A model generated the notes under the pieces. It saw only the letters and a program-made list of their open reading frames with translations. It searched no databases and had not been told where the DNA came from. A stretch of 64,000 nt of DNA from Hyphomicrobiales bacterium (GTDB taxonomy: Bacteria; Pseudomonadota; Alphaproteobacteria; Rhizobiales; Kaistiaceae): NCBI GenBank assembly GCA_017305635.1, contig JAFKKF010000011.1:1-64000 (forward strand), given 5' to 3'. The translations under genes and the position numbers were made by a program. Of the stretch, positions 16,291 to 28,799 are shown piece by piece. Each line of letters opens with the position of its first letter. Within the stretch, counting starts at the first letter, position 1.

Positions 16291-17873
16291 AACTTCAGCC
16301 GCCGCGCCTGCACGACGCCCTCGAGACCCCGCACCTTGTCGAGGACCGCGTCGGTGATCGGCTCGTCGATCTCGATCAGCGAGATCGCGTCCTCGCCCAC
16401 CGCCGCGCGGCCGAGGTTGAAGTTGGCGATGTTGACCTTCTCGTTGCCGAGCAGCGTGCCGAGGCGTCCGATGAAGCCCGGCCGGTCCTTGTTGGTCACG
16501 TAGAGCATGTTGGAAGCGAAGCCCGCCTCCATGTTGATGTTCTTGATCTGGATGATGCGCGCCTTGCCGTCCGAGAACACCGTGCCCGCAACCGAGCGCT
16601 CGAGAACGTCGGTCTTCACCGTCAGGCGGATATAGGTCTCGTAGGCGCCGCGCTGGGTCTGGCGCGTCTCGTCGACCGCGATGCCGCGCTCGCGCGCCAC
16701 CACCGGCGCATTGACCATGTTGACCTCGGAGAGGATCGGCCGGAGCAGCCCCGAGACCAGTGCCGCGGTCAGCGCCCGCGTGTTCATCTCGGCGACGTCG
16801 CCGGCATATTCGACCGTGATCGCCTTGATGGTCGACTCGGTCAGCTGCCCGGCGAAGGAGCCGAGATGGTCGGCGAGGTGGACGAAGGGCGTCAGCCGCG
16901 GTGCTTCTTCGGCCGTGATCGAGGGCATGTTGAGCGCGTTCGACACCGCGCCCTTGATCAGGTAGTCGGCCATCTGCTCGGCGACCTGCAGCGCGACGTT
17001 CTCCTGCGCTTCCGTCGTCGAGGCGCCGAGGTGCGGCGTGCAGACGACGTTCGCCAGCCCGAAGAGCGGGCTCGCCTCCGCCGGCTCGGTGACGAAGACG
17101 TCGACGCCGGCCCCGGCGACCTTGCCCGCCTTGATGGCGGCGGCGAGCGCATCCTCGTCGACCAGCCCGCCGCGCGCGCAATTGATGATGCGGACGCCGT
17201 CCTTCATCTTGGCGATCGCCGCCGCGTCGATGATGTTCTTCGTCTTTTCGGTGAGCGGCGTATGCAGCGTGATGAAATCGGCGCGGCGGAAGAGCTCGTC
17301 CAGCTCGACCTTCTCGACGCCGAGGTCCAGCGCGCGCTCCTCCGACAGGAAGGGATCGAAGGCGATCACCTTCATCTTCAGGCCGACGGCGCGGTCGGCG
17401 ACGATCGAGCCGATATTGCCGCAGCCGATGACGCCGAGGGTCTTCGCCGTCATCTCGACGCCCATGAAGCGGTTCTTCTCCCACTTGCCGGCCTGGGTCG
17501 AGGCGTCGGCCGCAGGCAGCTGGCGCGCGACCGCGAACATCAGCGCGATCGCGTGCTCGGCCGTCGTGATCGAATTGCCGAAGGGCGTGTTCATCACGAT
17601 GATGCCGCGCTTGGTCGCCGCCGGCACGTCGACATTGTCGACGCCGATGCCGGCGCGCCCGATGACGCGGAGTTTCCTCGCCGCACCGATCAGCTTCTCG
17701 GTGACCTTGGTCGCCGAGCGGATGGCGAGGCCGTCGTAGTTGCCGATGACCTCGAGGAGCTTCTCCTTGTCCTTGCCGAGGTCGGGCAGGTAGTCGACCT
17801 CGACGCCGCGATCCTTGAAGATCTGCACGGCGGTCTTGGAGAGCTTGTCGGAAACGAGAACGCGCGGAGCCAT
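16287..17873 (-). CDS. serA: D-3-phosphoglycerate dehydrogenase
   Basis: SerA oxidises 3-phosphoglycerate to phosphohydroxypyruvate with NAD+, the first step of serine synthesis. The 528-residue protein is the long form. It has a split substrate domain, an NAD fold with VIGCGNIG (about residue 150), catalytic blocks NCARGGLVDEDAL and TPHLGASTTEAQ, an intervening domain, and a C-terminal ACT domain (ISLIEIDEPITD) that binds serine for feedback control. ATG 17873 opens the fold properly; an ATG 21 bases upstream is also in frame. It lies 104 bases downstream of serC on the same strand. Confidence 0.96.
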   Translation of the reverse strand: MAPRVLVSDKLSKTAVQIFKDRGVEVDYLPDLGKDKEKLLEVIGNYDGLAIRSATKVTEKLIGAARKLRVIGRAGIGVDNVDVPAATKRGIIVMNTPFGNSITTAEHAIALMFAVARQLPAADASTQAGKWEKNRFMGVEMTAKTLGVIGCGNIGSIVADRAVGLKMKVIAFDPFLSEERALDLGVEKVELDELFRRADFITLHTPLTEKTKNIIDAAAIAKMKDGVRIINCARGGLVDEDALAAAIKAGKVAGAGVDVFVTEPAEASPLFGLANVVCTPHLGASTTEAQENVALQVAEQMADYLIKGAVSNALNMPSITAEEAPRLTPFVHLADHLGSFAGQLTESTIKAITVEYAGDVAEMNTRALTAALVSGLLRPILSEVNMVNAPVVARERGIAVDETRQTQRGAYETYIRLTVKTDVLERSVAGTVFSDGKARIIQIKNINMEAGFASNMLYVTNKDRPGFIGRLGTLLGNEKVNIANFNLGRAAVGEDAISLIEIDEPITDAVLDKVRGLEGVVQARRLKF

Positions 17874-17977
17874 GTTGTGTCTCTCATGCGCCATGCGTCG
17901 GGCGATGCCGGCAGGCGCGGTGAATTGCCTCGGGGGGTCGTGGCCGGATCATGCCGGCCACGTCGATCGGGAGCCGC

Positions 17978-19153
<1,176 letters not shown>

Positions 19154-19210
19154 CGTCTACCCTTTCAGATAGTTGCGCCTCGTTGGGGAGGCGTGTCCCG
19201 CCGTCGCGAT
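19154..19210 (-). promoter_or_regulatory. Candidate serC RNA element
   Basis: On the minus strand, a hairpin (CGCCTC, loop CCCAAC, GAGGCG) is followed by ACTATCTGAAAGGGTAG and then, within five bases, the serC ATG. A conserved RNA of unknown ligand is known just upstream of serC in alphaproteobacteria. I place this here by position and structure, since I cannot align it to the covariance model. Confidence 0.45.
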
Positions 19211-19255
19211 TACGAGCCTCGCGCGGCGAAGTCAATGCGCCGGGCGAGCATTCGC

Positions 19256-19299
19256 TAAAACGGAAAGCGCGGCGGAGACCGGCTCCGCCGCGCTTTCCG
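19256..19299 (-). terminator. Intrinsic terminator of the porin gene
   Basis: On the minus strand GGAAAGCGCGGCGGA pairs perfectly with TCCGCCGCGCTTTCC (15 bp), followed by GTTTTAG. It follows the porin gene and precedes serC. Confidence 0.88.
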
Positions 19300-19343
19300 A
19301 ACTGGTCCGCCGCTTCCCAGCGGCGGAAGGTCACACCTGAGGG

Positions 19344-20096
19344 CTAGTTGAACTTGTAGCGGATCGAGAACTTCACGTCCTGCGAGGTCAGGTGGTTGAA
19401 GCTCGATGGATTGTTGGTGTTCGGACCAGACCCGTCATAGGTGACCAGGTCACCCGACATAGCCTTGCCGAGATCGAGGTAGCGATACGCCACTTCGATC
19501 GTGGTGTTCGGCGAAATCTGGTAGCCGAGGCCGGCGGTCAGCGCCCAGGCGAACTGCCAGGTCGAGGCGGTGCCGCCATAGGCGACGCCGAGATTGGGGG
19601 TATTCACGTCGGTGAAGCCGCTGATCGTGTTGCGCGAGGCGCCGATGCCGCCGCCGACGAAGGGCACGATGCCGCGCCAGTTGCCGAGATCGACATAGGC
19701 ATTGGCGAGGAACAGCCACTCGCTCTTGGTGGCCGTGTATTCGTCGGTGCCCTCCTCGCCACCGGTGGAATAGATTTGCAAGCCGTGGAAGGTCGAGGGA
19801 CCGCGATACTCACCCGTCAGGTCAGTCCGGAACCAGTCGTTGAACTGGTAGCCGATACCGCCGCCGAAGATGCCGGCGCTGGAGAAGTTCTTGCTGACGG
19901 TGGTCAGGGTATCCGCCGTCGAATCGAGCGGGTTGGTGAGGCTCCCGATGGCTTGGCTCGACCAGCCGATGTCGCCGCGCAGGTACCATCCGCCCACGTA
20001 TTGCGGCACCGGCTGCGGCATGTCAGCCGCAAAGGCGGGTCCCGCCAGCGTCACCAACGCGGTTGCACAGAGCAGCACCACATTCTTCGAAGCCAT
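19344..20096 (-). CDS. Omp25/Omp31-like outer membrane beta-barrel protein
   Basis: This 250-residue protein has a clear signal peptide (residues 1-23, cut after GPAFA). The mature part is an eight-stranded barrel pattern with alternating aromatic residues, as in Omp25/Omp31 and related opacity proteins. Typical blocks are WYLRGDIGWS, GGGIGYQFNDWFRTDLTGEY, FVGGGIGASR and the C-terminal strand DVKFSIRYKFN. It would sit in the outer membrane as a structural protein. Its AT-rich upstream region contains TTAA-N7-TTAA boxes that fit CtrA control. Confidence 0.88.
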   Translation of the reverse strand: MASKNVVLLCATALVTLAGPAFAADMPQPVPQYVGGWYLRGDIGWSSQAIGSLTNPLDSTADTLTTVSKNFSSAGIFGGGIGYQFNDWFRTDLTGEYRGPSTFHGLQIYSTGGEEGTDEYTATKSEWLFLANAYVDLGNWRGIVPFVGGGIGASRNTISGFTDVNTPNLGVAYGGTASTWQFAWALTAGLGYQISPNTTIEVAYRYLDLGKAMSGDLVTYDGSGPNTNNPSSFNHLTSQDVKFSIRYKFN

Positions 20097-20182
20097 CTCG
20101 ATTCCCCTTTTCCCTTGCCCGCGCGCAGCAACGCGAATGCGGCTGCGAACAATTACGATGGAGGGAAGGTGGACGAGATTTC

Positions 20183-20197
20183 TTAAGACGGGATTAA
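20183..20197. promoter_or_regulatory. CtrA-type box (TTAA-N7-TTAA) upstream of the porin gene
   Basis: TTAAGACGGGATTAA is an exact palindromic TTAA-N7-TTAA, the full CtrA recognition pattern. It lies 87 bases upstream of the porin start in the only AT-rich stretch of the neighbourhood. Confidence 0.6.
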
Positions 20198-20225
20198 CTA
20201 CGTTCTTTAACGACGTTTATTAAGG

Positions 20226-20240
20226 TTACCAAAAGGTTAA
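20226..20240. promoter_or_regulatory. Second, one-mismatch CtrA-type box
   Basis: TTACCAAAAGGTTAA matches TTAA-N7-TTAA with one mismatch (TTAC). It is 28 bases upstream (minus-strand sense) of the perfect box, which makes a paired regulatory region plausible. Confidence 0.42.
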
Positions 20241-20323
20241 TTCGCATCTATGCCGCATAAATACAACACCGCGGGAGGAGTCCGCCTCCTCGCAAGTGTT
20301 ACTGCAGCACCCGGGTGGTTTAC

Positions 20324-20668
20324 CTATTGCGCGGCGACGGGCTGCTTGCGGAACCATGCCTTGCAGGAATAGGCCGGCACGATGCCCTTCCTGATCACCT
20401 GCCCCGGCGCGATCGTTCCGCCGCTCACATAGCCGGTGATGACGGCGTGGTCGGGATTGCGCTGGAAGCTGTAGCCGATGTGCGTCCCGGCGGGGATGCT
20501 GCCGCCGCTGATATTGGTCACTGCCAGCACCTTCTGGCTCTCGATCCGGCAGCCGAGCGGGACGTCCAGCGCCGTCGGCACCTGCACAATGAACTTGGCT
20601 GCGGCGGCCGGCGCCATCGCCGCTGCCATGACGGCGAGGGTGGAGAGAACACGGACAGGCGATTCCAT
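20324..20668 (-). CDS. Small secreted protein
   Basis: I do not recognise this 114-residue protein. A signal peptide covers about residues 1-23 (VLSTLAVMAAAMAPAAAA-KF). The mature 90 residues have a beta-rich pattern and two cysteines (LGCRIE and YSCKAW), so a periplasmic disulfide is likely. It lies between the ftsH terminator and the porin gene on the same strand. Confidence 0.7.
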   Translation of the reverse strand: MESPVRVLSTLAVMAAAMAPAAAAKFIVQVPTALDVPLGCRIESQKVLAVTNISGGSIPAGTHIGYSFQRNPDHAVITGYVSGGTIAPGQVIRKGIVPAYSCKAWFRKQPVAAQ

Positions 20669-20746
20669 GACACACCTCCTGTGCTCCGCGGATCGTCCTC
20701 CCCTGCTCCCTGCGCGTCAGTGAAAGCGATCACAGGCCGGCGTCCA

Positions 20747-20776
20747 AAACGAAAAAGCCGGCCCGAAGGCCGGCTT
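20747..20776 (-). terminator. Intrinsic terminator after ftsH
   Basis: On the minus strand AAGCCGGCC and GGCCGGCTT pair perfectly around a TTCG loop, followed by TTTCGTTTT. It ends the tol-pal-tilS-ftsH direction of transcription. Confidence 0.92.
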
Positions 20777-20800
20777 CCGCATTATGTCTGCTGTCAATCC

Positions 20801-22726
<1,926 letters not shown>

Positions 22727-22866
22727 TCGCTGTCCCTTCGACAGCCGCCCATCGGGGCTGCCCGCCTGGCCTTAAGGCTTTGGACACTAAAATAGGTTCG
22801 CCGTGCCCTAATGCCAATAAGCCTTTAGGTTCGTAACAGGCTGAAATTACGGCAGAGTGAACGGCG

Positions 22867-24177
22867 TCACGTGAAGTCGGGGAAGAGCGCCGGCCGCGCC
22901 AGCTTCGCCGCCAGCACCGGCCGCACGGCGACCGGCAGGGAAACATCGCCGAATCCGATCGAAGGCACCGCCAGAATCGCGGTTTCCCGCCGGATTGCCG
23001 GCAGCGCGGCGATCGCCCCGGCCGGTGCCTCGCCTGCCGTCGCGCCGATCGCGAGCCGTCCCGCCTCGCCGAGCGCGCTGAGGGTCAGGCCCGCCGGCAG
23101 CCCCTCTCCCGCCTCGACCCGGAAGCGTCCGTCGAACGTGAAGGCGCTTCCCGGCACCAGCGCAACGGCTGCAATGCCCTCCCGTCCGAGCTCGCGATGG
23201 AAGGCGAATTTTCCGCCCCTCCATTCGATCACCGTGCCCGCCAGCGTCCGCTTGAACCGTCCCTTGCCGTGCTCCGCCATGGCGCGGTCGAGCGCTTCCA
23301 GCCGCTCCGAGCGCGGCGGATAGGGCTCGCCGCCCACCGCCATCAGGATGCGCACGAGCACGCGCCGCCGCACCTCTTCCGGCGCGGAAAAGAGGTCGCG
23401 CCCGGCCGAGGCTACCGCCATCGCGTCCGTGGTGACATGGCGGGCGATGGCCGCATCCGCGGCGCGGTCGATGGCGTCGGCTGCCATGCGGAGCCGTGCC
23501 GCGGTCGCCGCCAGCATCGCCGGATCGAGACCCTCGGCCGCGAAGAGCGGCATGAGCCGGCGGATGCGCGCCCGCTCGAAACGGGGATCATGGTTCATCG
23601 GATCGTCGGCCGGCACCAGTCCGGCCGCCGCCGTGGTCGCCGCCAGCCGCGAGCGCGGCAGGTCGAGGAACGGCCGCAGGATGGTCACTTCGCCGGCCTG
23701 CAGCGAGGGCCGCATCGCCGCGAGCCCGAAGAGGCCTGAGCCGCGCGCGAGCCGCATCAGGAAGGTTTCCGCCTGGTCGTCGCGATGATGCGCGACGAGG
23801 AGATGGCTGGCGCCCGCCTCGCGGGTCGCCCCGAGAAGCAGTCCATAGCGCGCATGCCGTGCCGCCGCCTCGACGTCACGCTCCGGATGCAGTCCGTCCC
23901 AGGCGAGTATCCGATGCCGGAGCCCGCGCCCCACGGCGATATCGGCAACCATCGCCGCCTCGTCGGCGGATTCGGGACGCAGGCGATGGTCGACGGTCAG
24001 CAGCGTCACATCGGTCGCGCGGCCATGCTTCCGCCAGCGATCGACGCAGTCGAGGAGCGCCAGCGAGTCCGCGCCGCCGGATACGGCAAGCGCGATCCGC
24101 GCGACGCCCGCGATGTCGGCGAAAAGCGAGTCGAGCTCGCCCTCGGTTACCGGTGCGGCTGCCTCAACAGCTCGCAC
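22867..24177 (-). CDS. tilS: tRNA(Ile)-lysidine synthetase
   Basis: TilS attaches lysine to C34 of tRNA-Ile(CAT) so that it reads AUA codons. The 436-residue protein has the PP-loop ATP site ALAVSGGADSLALLD near residue 30 and the family block LLVAHHRDDQAETFLMRL. A less conserved C-terminal tRNA-binding part follows. Its start overlaps the cpoB stop by 14 bases, and ftsH follows after 140 bases, the usual Rhizobiales order. Confidence 0.93.
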   Translation of the reverse strand: MRAVEAAAPVTEGELDSLFADIAGVARIALAVSGGADSLALLDCVDRWRKHGRATDVTLLTVDHRLRPESADEAAMVADIAVGRGLRHRILAWDGLHPERDVEAAARHARYGLLLGATREAGASHLLVAHHRDDQAETFLMRLARGSGLFGLAAMRPSLQAGEVTILRPFLDLPRSRLAATTAAAGLVPADDPMNHDPRFERARIRRLMPLFAAEGLDPAMLAATAARLRMAADAIDRAADAAIARHVTTDAMAVASAGRDLFSAPEEVRRRVLVRILMAVGGEPYPPRSERLEALDRAMAEHGKGRFKRTLAGTVIEWRGGKFAFHRELGREGIAAVALVPGSAFTFDGRFRVEAGEGLPAGLTLSALGEAGRLAIGATAGEAPAGAIAALPAIRRETAILAVPSIGFGDVSLPVAVRPVLAAKLARPALFPDFT

Positions 24178-25186
24178 TGGCCTGTTCGGTGGCGACCCGC
24201 GTGCGCATCGCGTTCGTTGCCTTCGGGTATTGCTTCAGCACCTGCGCATAGGTCTGACAGGCGGCGTCGCGCTCGCCGAGCCCGGCGAGCGACAGGCCGA
24301 GCTTCAGGAGCGTGTCCGGGCCCTTGTCGCTCTTCGGATAGGCCTTGTGGCCGTTCAGGAACTCGTTCGCCGCCTCGCGATACTTGCCGCGCTCGAACAG
24401 GCTCTCGCCGAGCCAGTACTGCGCGTCGGCTGCCCGCCCGTCCTGCGGGAAGGTGGCGAGGAACTGGCGGAACTCGCCTTCCGCCTGGTCATAGTCGCCC
24501 GACATGATGCTCGCATAGGCGCGCTCGTAATCGGCGCGCGGATCGCCGAGCGAGGCGAGCACGCTCGGCTTCGGCTGGGCCGCCTCCTCGGCCGGCGTCG
24601 CCGGCGTTGCGGTCGGCGGAACCGAGGCGGGATCGACGCCCGAGAGCGGCACGACGCGCACCGGCTGCCCGTCGGCGGCGAGCTGCGGCTGGCCGGGGGT
24701 GAGCGCGCCAACCTGGCGCGGCGGCGTGCCCGAGCCCGGGCCGGTCGGCCCCTCGGCCGGTGCGGCGTTCGACATGTCCGGCGCCGCCGACTTCGGCACG
24801 ATCACCACGCCGCCACTGCCGGCGGCATTGGCATCCGCCGTCGGCTGCAGGGTCTTGCGCGCGGCGCCGCCGGCGCTCGCCTGCAGCTGCTGCAACTGTC
24901 CCTGCAATTGCTGCAGCTGGTAGGTGAGCTGCTCGATCTGCCCGGTCATGGTGCGCATCTGCTCCTCGATGCGCGACATCCGGTCGCCCGCCGTATCGGG
25001 CGCGATGACCTGGCCGGTATCGTCGGAAGGCGGCGCGATCGGCGCCGGCTGCTGGTCCTGCTGGACCGGCTGCTCCTTCTTCTTCTGCCACGGCCAGAAG
25101 GCGGCCTCGCCCGGTGTCGGCGCGGCCGCGAAGGCCACCGCCATGATGGCAGCGCCGAGCACCGCCCTGTTCACGATCGTCATCAC
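24164..25186 (-). CDS. cpoB: Cell division coordinator CpoB (YbgF-like, tol-pal system)
   Basis: This 340-residue periplasmic protein works with Tol-Pal to link outer-membrane constriction with peptidoglycan synthesis. It has a signal peptide (about residues 1-28), a glutamine-rich coiled coil (about 70-105, LTYQLQQLQGQLQQLQ), a long flexible linker, and C-terminal TPR repeats (about 215-335) starting DYERAYASIMSGDYDQAEGEF. The C-terminus overlaps the tilS start. Confidence 0.93.
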   Translation of the reverse strand: MMTIVNRAVLGAAIMAVAFAAAPTPGEAAFWPWQKKKEQPVQQDQQPAPIAPPSDDTGQVIAPDTAGDRMSRIEEQMRTMTGQIEQLTYQLQQLQGQLQQLQASAGGAARKTLQPTADANAAGSGGVVIVPKSAAPDMSNAAPAEGPTGPGSGTPPRQVGALTPGQPQLAADGQPVRVVPLSGVDPASVPPTATPATPAEEAAQPKPSVLASLGDPRADYERAYASIMSGDYDQAEGEFRQFLATFPQDGRAADAQYWLGESLFERGKYREAANEFLNGHKAYPKSDKGPDTLLKLGLSLAGLGERDAACQTYAQVLKQYPKATNAMRTRVATEQASASC

Positions 25187-25324
25187 CCGTCCCAGTTCCT
25201 TGCGGCCGCCGGCGCGGCCCTCCGTCTCCCTAGCATAGGAGAGCCGAGTTCGGCCAAAGTTGGGCCAAACGGAAACGGCGGCCCCGGAGGCCGCCGCTTC
25301 GTCGAACCCTGTCGCTTCCCGGCG

Positions 25325-25834
25325 TCAGACGCCGGCGTTGTCGAGCACCACCACCGCGCGGCGATTCTGCGACCAGCAGGAAATGTCGTCGCAGACCGCG
25401 ACCGGGCGTTCCTTGCCGTACGAAATCGTACGCATCCGGTTCGCCGCGATGCCGTGCGCGATGAAGTAGTTGCGCACCGTCTCGGCGCGGCGGGCACCGA
25501 GCGCGATGTTGTATTCGCGCGTGCCGCGCTCGTCGGCATGGCCCTCGATGGTGAACGCGTAGCGGCCGTACTGGTTGAGCCAGGTGACCTGCTTGTTGAG
25601 CGTCTCGACCGCGGTCGCCGTCAGGTTGGTCGAATCGGTCTCGAAGAACACGCGGTCGCCGACATTGACCACGAAGTCCTGGCTGGAGCCGGGCTTGGCA
25701 CCGCTGAGGCTGAGCGAGGCACCGCCGGTCCGGTCGGCACCGCCCGGCGTGCGGGCGCAGGCGGCGACGAGAAGGGCCGCGGCGATGAAAGCGACGACAC
25801 GCGCGCCGCGGGCTACGTTTACAAGAGCACTCAT
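25325..25834 (-). CDS. pal: Peptidoglycan-associated lipoprotein Pal
   Basis: Pal anchors the outer membrane to peptidoglycan and binds TolB. The protein has 169 residues. It has a lipoprotein signal peptide with lipobox LVAAC, and a C-terminal OmpA-like domain with FTIEGHADERGTREYN and ALGARRAETVRNYF. ATG 25834 follows GAGGAG eight bases upstream; a longer in-frame start at 25945 would spoil the signal peptide. It lies between tolB and cpoB. Confidence 0.96.
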   Translation of the reverse strand: MSALVNVARGARVVAFIAAALLVAACARTPGGADRTGGASLSLSGAKPGSSQDFVVNVGDRVFFETDSTNLTATAVETLNKQVTWLNQYGRYAFTIEGHADERGTREYNIALGARRAETVRNYFIAHGIAANRMRTISYGKERPVAVCDDISCWSQNRRAVVVLDNAGV

Positions 25835-26004
25835 TCCGTCAACTCCTCGTCCACCATCTTGGACTTGGGCAATCTCTACCCGGTCTTGGTTAAGGCCGGG
25901 TAGAAGAGGATGGTTAAGAAACAGTACCGGCAACTTTTTCGACAAGTATCGGTGGCACCCGCGCGACCGGCGCTCCGCCGGGAAGCCGGCATCGCTCCTG
26001 GTTC

Positions 26005-27351
26005 CTAGTTGAGCAGGGGCGACCAGGCCGGATCCGACGCGAAGGCCGGAGTCGGCAGGCGCTGCTCGTTATACCCTGTCAGGTCGATCGTCCACAGCTG
26101 CGGCCCGCCATTGGCGCCCTGCACGTCGCGGAAGAACATGATCACGCGTCCGTTCGGCGCCCAGGTCGGCCCCTCGTTGTGGAAGCCCTCGGTGAGGATG
26201 CGCATCCCCGAGCCGTCCGGCTTGATCACCCCGATGGCGAACTTGCCCCCCGCCTGCCGCGTGAAGGCGATGAGGTCGCCGCGCGGCGACCAGACCGGCG
26301 TCGAATAGGTGCCGTCGCCGAAGGTGATGCGGCGCGGATTGGAGCCGTCGGCGCCCATGACGTAGAGCTGCTGCGTTCCGCCGCGGTCGGATTCGAAGAC
26401 GATCTGCGTCCCGTCCGGCGAATAGCAGGGGCTCGTGTTGATCGCCGCGTCGTTGGTCAGCCGCGTGATCTGCTTGGAGGCGAGGTCCATCGAGAAGATG
26501 TTGGCGCTGCCTTCCTGCTGGAAGCTCATGGTCACCGAGCGCCCGTCGGGCGAGAAGCGCGGCGCGAAGGTCATGCCCGGGAACTTGCCGACCAGCGACC
26601 GCTTGTTGGTGGCGAGGTTGAGCAGGTAGACCTGCGGCTGGTCGGTCCCGTAGGACATGTAGGCGACCGTCTGCGACGACGGGCTGAAGCGCGGCGTCAG
26701 CACCAGGTCGTTGCCCTTGGTGAGGTAGTGAAGGTTGGCGCCGTCCTGGTCCATGATGGCGAGCTTCTTCACCCGCCGGTCCTTCGGCCCCGATTCCTCG
26801 ACGAAGACGATGCGGGAGTCGAAATAGCCGCTCTCGCCGGTCATGCGCTTGTAGATCGCGTCGGCGATGATGTGCGCCACCCGCCGCCAGTTGTCGGGCG
26901 TCGCGGAGAACTGCTGGCCCATCATCTGCTGGCCGGCGAAGACGTCCCAGAGCCGCACCTCGGCCCTGAGCTTTCCGTCCGGCTGCACCCCGACGCCGCC
27001 GATCACCAGCGCCTGCGCATTGGTCGGCTGCCAGCTGGCGAAGCTCGGCGCCACGCCCGTCGAATTCTGCGCCGGCGGGAAGGCCGACGGATCGACCGGC
27101 ACGAAAAGGCCCGAACGCTTCAGGTCGTTGGTGATCACCGCCGCGATGTTGGCGCCCAGTTCAGAATTGCCGCCGAGGAAGTTCGGGATCGCGATCGGGA
27201 TCGGATTGATGTTGCCGCTGGTCACGTCGAGGCTGACGAGCGCGCTCGCCGGCATCGGAACCGCCGCCAGCCCCGCGAGAAACGCGAGCGCGACGGCACC
27301 GGCACGCGCCAGGCGGAATCCGCGTCGGGACAGTCTCATCACGTTCATCAA
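26005..27351 (-). CDS. tolB: Tol-Pal system beta-propeller protein TolB
   Basis: TolB is a periplasmic protein that binds Pal and is released by TolA. The 448-residue protein has a signal peptide (about residues 1-37, ending PASALVSLD), an N-terminal alpha/beta domain and a six-bladed propeller built of WD40-like PD40 repeats ([41 protein letters not shown]). It sits 46 bases after tolA. Three in-frame ATGs lie near the start; the first was kept. Confidence 0.97.
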   Translation of the reverse strand: MMNVMRLSRRGFRLARAGAVALAFLAGLAAVPMPASALVSLDVTSGNINPIPIAIPNFLGGNSELGANIAAVITNDLKRSGLFVPVDPSAFPPAQNSTGVAPSFASWQPTNAQALVIGGVGVQPDGKLRAEVRLWDVFAGQQMMGQQFSATPDNWRRVAHIIADAIYKRMTGESGYFDSRIVFVEESGPKDRRVKKLAIMDQDGANLHYLTKGNDLVLTPRFSPSSQTVAYMSYGTDQPQVYLLNLATNKRSLVGKFPGMTFAPRFSPDGRSVTMSFQQEGSANIFSMDLASKQITRLTNDAAINTSPCYSPDGTQIVFESDRGGTQQLYVMGADGSNPRRITFGDGTYSTPVWSPRGDLIAFTRQAGGKFAIGVIKPDGSGMRILTEGFHNEGPTWAPNGRVIMFFRDVQGANGGPQLWTIDLTGYNEQRLPTPAFASDPAWSPLLN

Positions 27352-27397
27352 TTCCCGGTCCTCACCGTCTTCGCCCGGCCTCGATCACGACACTCGA

Positions 27398-28345
27398 TCA
27401 CGACATCGGATAGAAGCGCATCTGCACTTCGCTCCATTGGTCATATTTCTGTGGCGGCAATTGGTACGGCCCGCAGCGCAGGATCGCGCGGACCGCATTG
27501 TCGGCCGCCACCTGGCCGTACTGGCTGGCGGGCCCCTCGATCACCACCGGCACGCCGCTGACCGTCCCGTCGCGGTTGAGGGCGAAGCGGATCGTCACGG
27601 TCACCTCGCGCGGATCGGTCCAGCCCTGCGGGATATCCCAGCAGCGCTGCACCGCGGCGCGCAGCGCATCGAGCTCGTTCTGCGTCATCTTGGCGTCGGC
27701 CTGCCCGTCCTGGACGCCGAGGCTCGCCTCGCTATGCGACTCGGCGGGCGACGATGCGGTCGGCGTCTTGTCGAGGAGCGCCGCGATCTTGTCGGTGTCG
27801 AAGGCATCCTTCGCATCCGCCATCTTCTGCGGCGGCGCGGCTTTCGGCTTCGCCTCGGCCACCTGCTTCGGCGGTTCCACCTTCGGCTTCGGCGGCTCCG
27901 GGCGCACCCGCGGCTTCGGCGCCGGCTTGGCCTCCGCCTTCTTCGGCTCCTCCACCGGCGCGGCATCGGGCGGCGGCGCCTCGGCCGTCTTCGGCGGCTC
28001 GGGCGTCGGCGGGGGCGGCGTCGGTTCCGGCGGCGCGGGCTTCGGCGGCACGGGCGGAGCCGGCTTCGGCGGGGGCGGCGTCGGGGTAGGTTTCGGCTTG
28101 GGCGGCGCCGGGTTCGGCTTGACCTCGTCCTTCGGCGGCGGCGCCGGGTCGTTCTGCGCCGGCACCGGCTTCAGCGCCGCCGTCTTCAGCCCCTTGTTGA
28201 GGCTCGTCACGTCGTCGGCTTTGACCAGGTCGACCGGCACCGCTTCGACCGGCGCCTCGAAGGGCGCGGTCGAGGCGAGCGTCACCAGCCCCAGCCCGAT
28301 CACGACAGCATGGGCAATGACCGAGACGGAGAGCCCGGTACGCAT
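27398..28345 (-). CDS. tolA: Tol-Pal system protein TolA
   Basis: TolA spans the periplasm and carries the proton-driven force from TolQR to TolB and Pal. The 315-residue protein has one N-terminal membrane helix (about residues 6-25), then a long proline/lysine/alanine-rich segment (about 65-190) in place of the helical rod of E. coli. A C-terminal globular domain follows (about 220-315) with [10 protein letters not shown] and [11 protein letters not shown], the TolA/TonB C-terminal fold. The order tolQ-tolR-tolA-tolB is complete. Confidence 0.93.
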   Translation of the reverse strand: MRTGLSVSVIAHAVVIGLGLVTLASTAPFEAPVEAVPVDLVKADDVTSLNKGLKTAALKPVPAQNDPAPPPKDEVKPNPAPPKPKPTPTPPPPKPAPPVPPKPAPPEPTPPPPTPEPPKTAEAPPPDAAPVEEPKKAEAKPAPKPRVRPEPPKPKVEPPKQVAEAKPKAAPPQKMADAKDAFDTDKIAALLDKTPTASSPAESHSEASLGVQDGQADAKMTQNELDALRAAVQRCWDIPQGWTDPREVTVTIRFALNRDGTVSGVPVVIEGPASQYGQVAADNAVRAILRCGPYQLPPQKYDQWSEVQMRFYPMS

Positions 28346-28352
28346 GGGCGGA

Positions 28353-28796
28353 TCAGCTGTCCGGTTCTTTGAGGGCGATCAGCCCGATATGGGTGAAGCC
28401 GGCGCCGTTGATGGCGCCCATCACCTGCATCACCGCGCCGTAGTTCGCGGTCTTGTCGCCACGCACGTAGATGCGCTCCTCCATCCCGTTGTCGCCGGCG
28501 AGCTGCGTCAGCTTCGGGATGAGCTGGTCCATGGTGACGGTGTCGTCCTTGACGAAGATCTTGCCCGCCGGGTCGATGGTCACCGTGATCGGCTCCTTGT
28601 CGACCGTCAGCGGCTTCGCCTTGGCCTCGGGCAGGTCGACCGGCACGCCTGCCGTGAGCAGCGGCGCCGACACCATGAAGACGATGAGCAGCACCAGCAT
28701 GACGTCGACGAACGGCGTCACGTTGATTTCCGCCATCGGGCGGGCGCGCGCCTTGCGGTGGTGGCTGCGCGGGCCGGGGCTGAGCGAAGCGCCCAT
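28353..28796 (-). CDS. tolR: Tol-Pal system protein TolR
   Basis: TolR is the ExbD-family stator subunit that conducts protons with TolQ. The 147-residue protein has one membrane helix (about residues 20-42) with the essential Asp in [17 protein letters not shown], and a periplasmic domain. It follows tolQ by three bases and precedes tolA by seven. Confidence 0.96.
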   Translation of the reverse strand: MGASLSPGPRSHHRKARARPMAEINVTPFVDVMLVLLIVFMVSAPLLTAGVPVDLPEAKAKPLTVDKEPITVTIDPAGKIFVKDDTVTMDQLIPKLTQLAGDNGMEERIYVRGDKTANYGAVMQVMGAINGAGFTHIGLIALKEPDS

Positions 28797-28799
28797 CGG

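Noticed and set aside
25880-25925. CtrA box upstream of pal
   Set aside because: Two TTAA sites are present but their spacing is far from seven bases, and neither has a second half.
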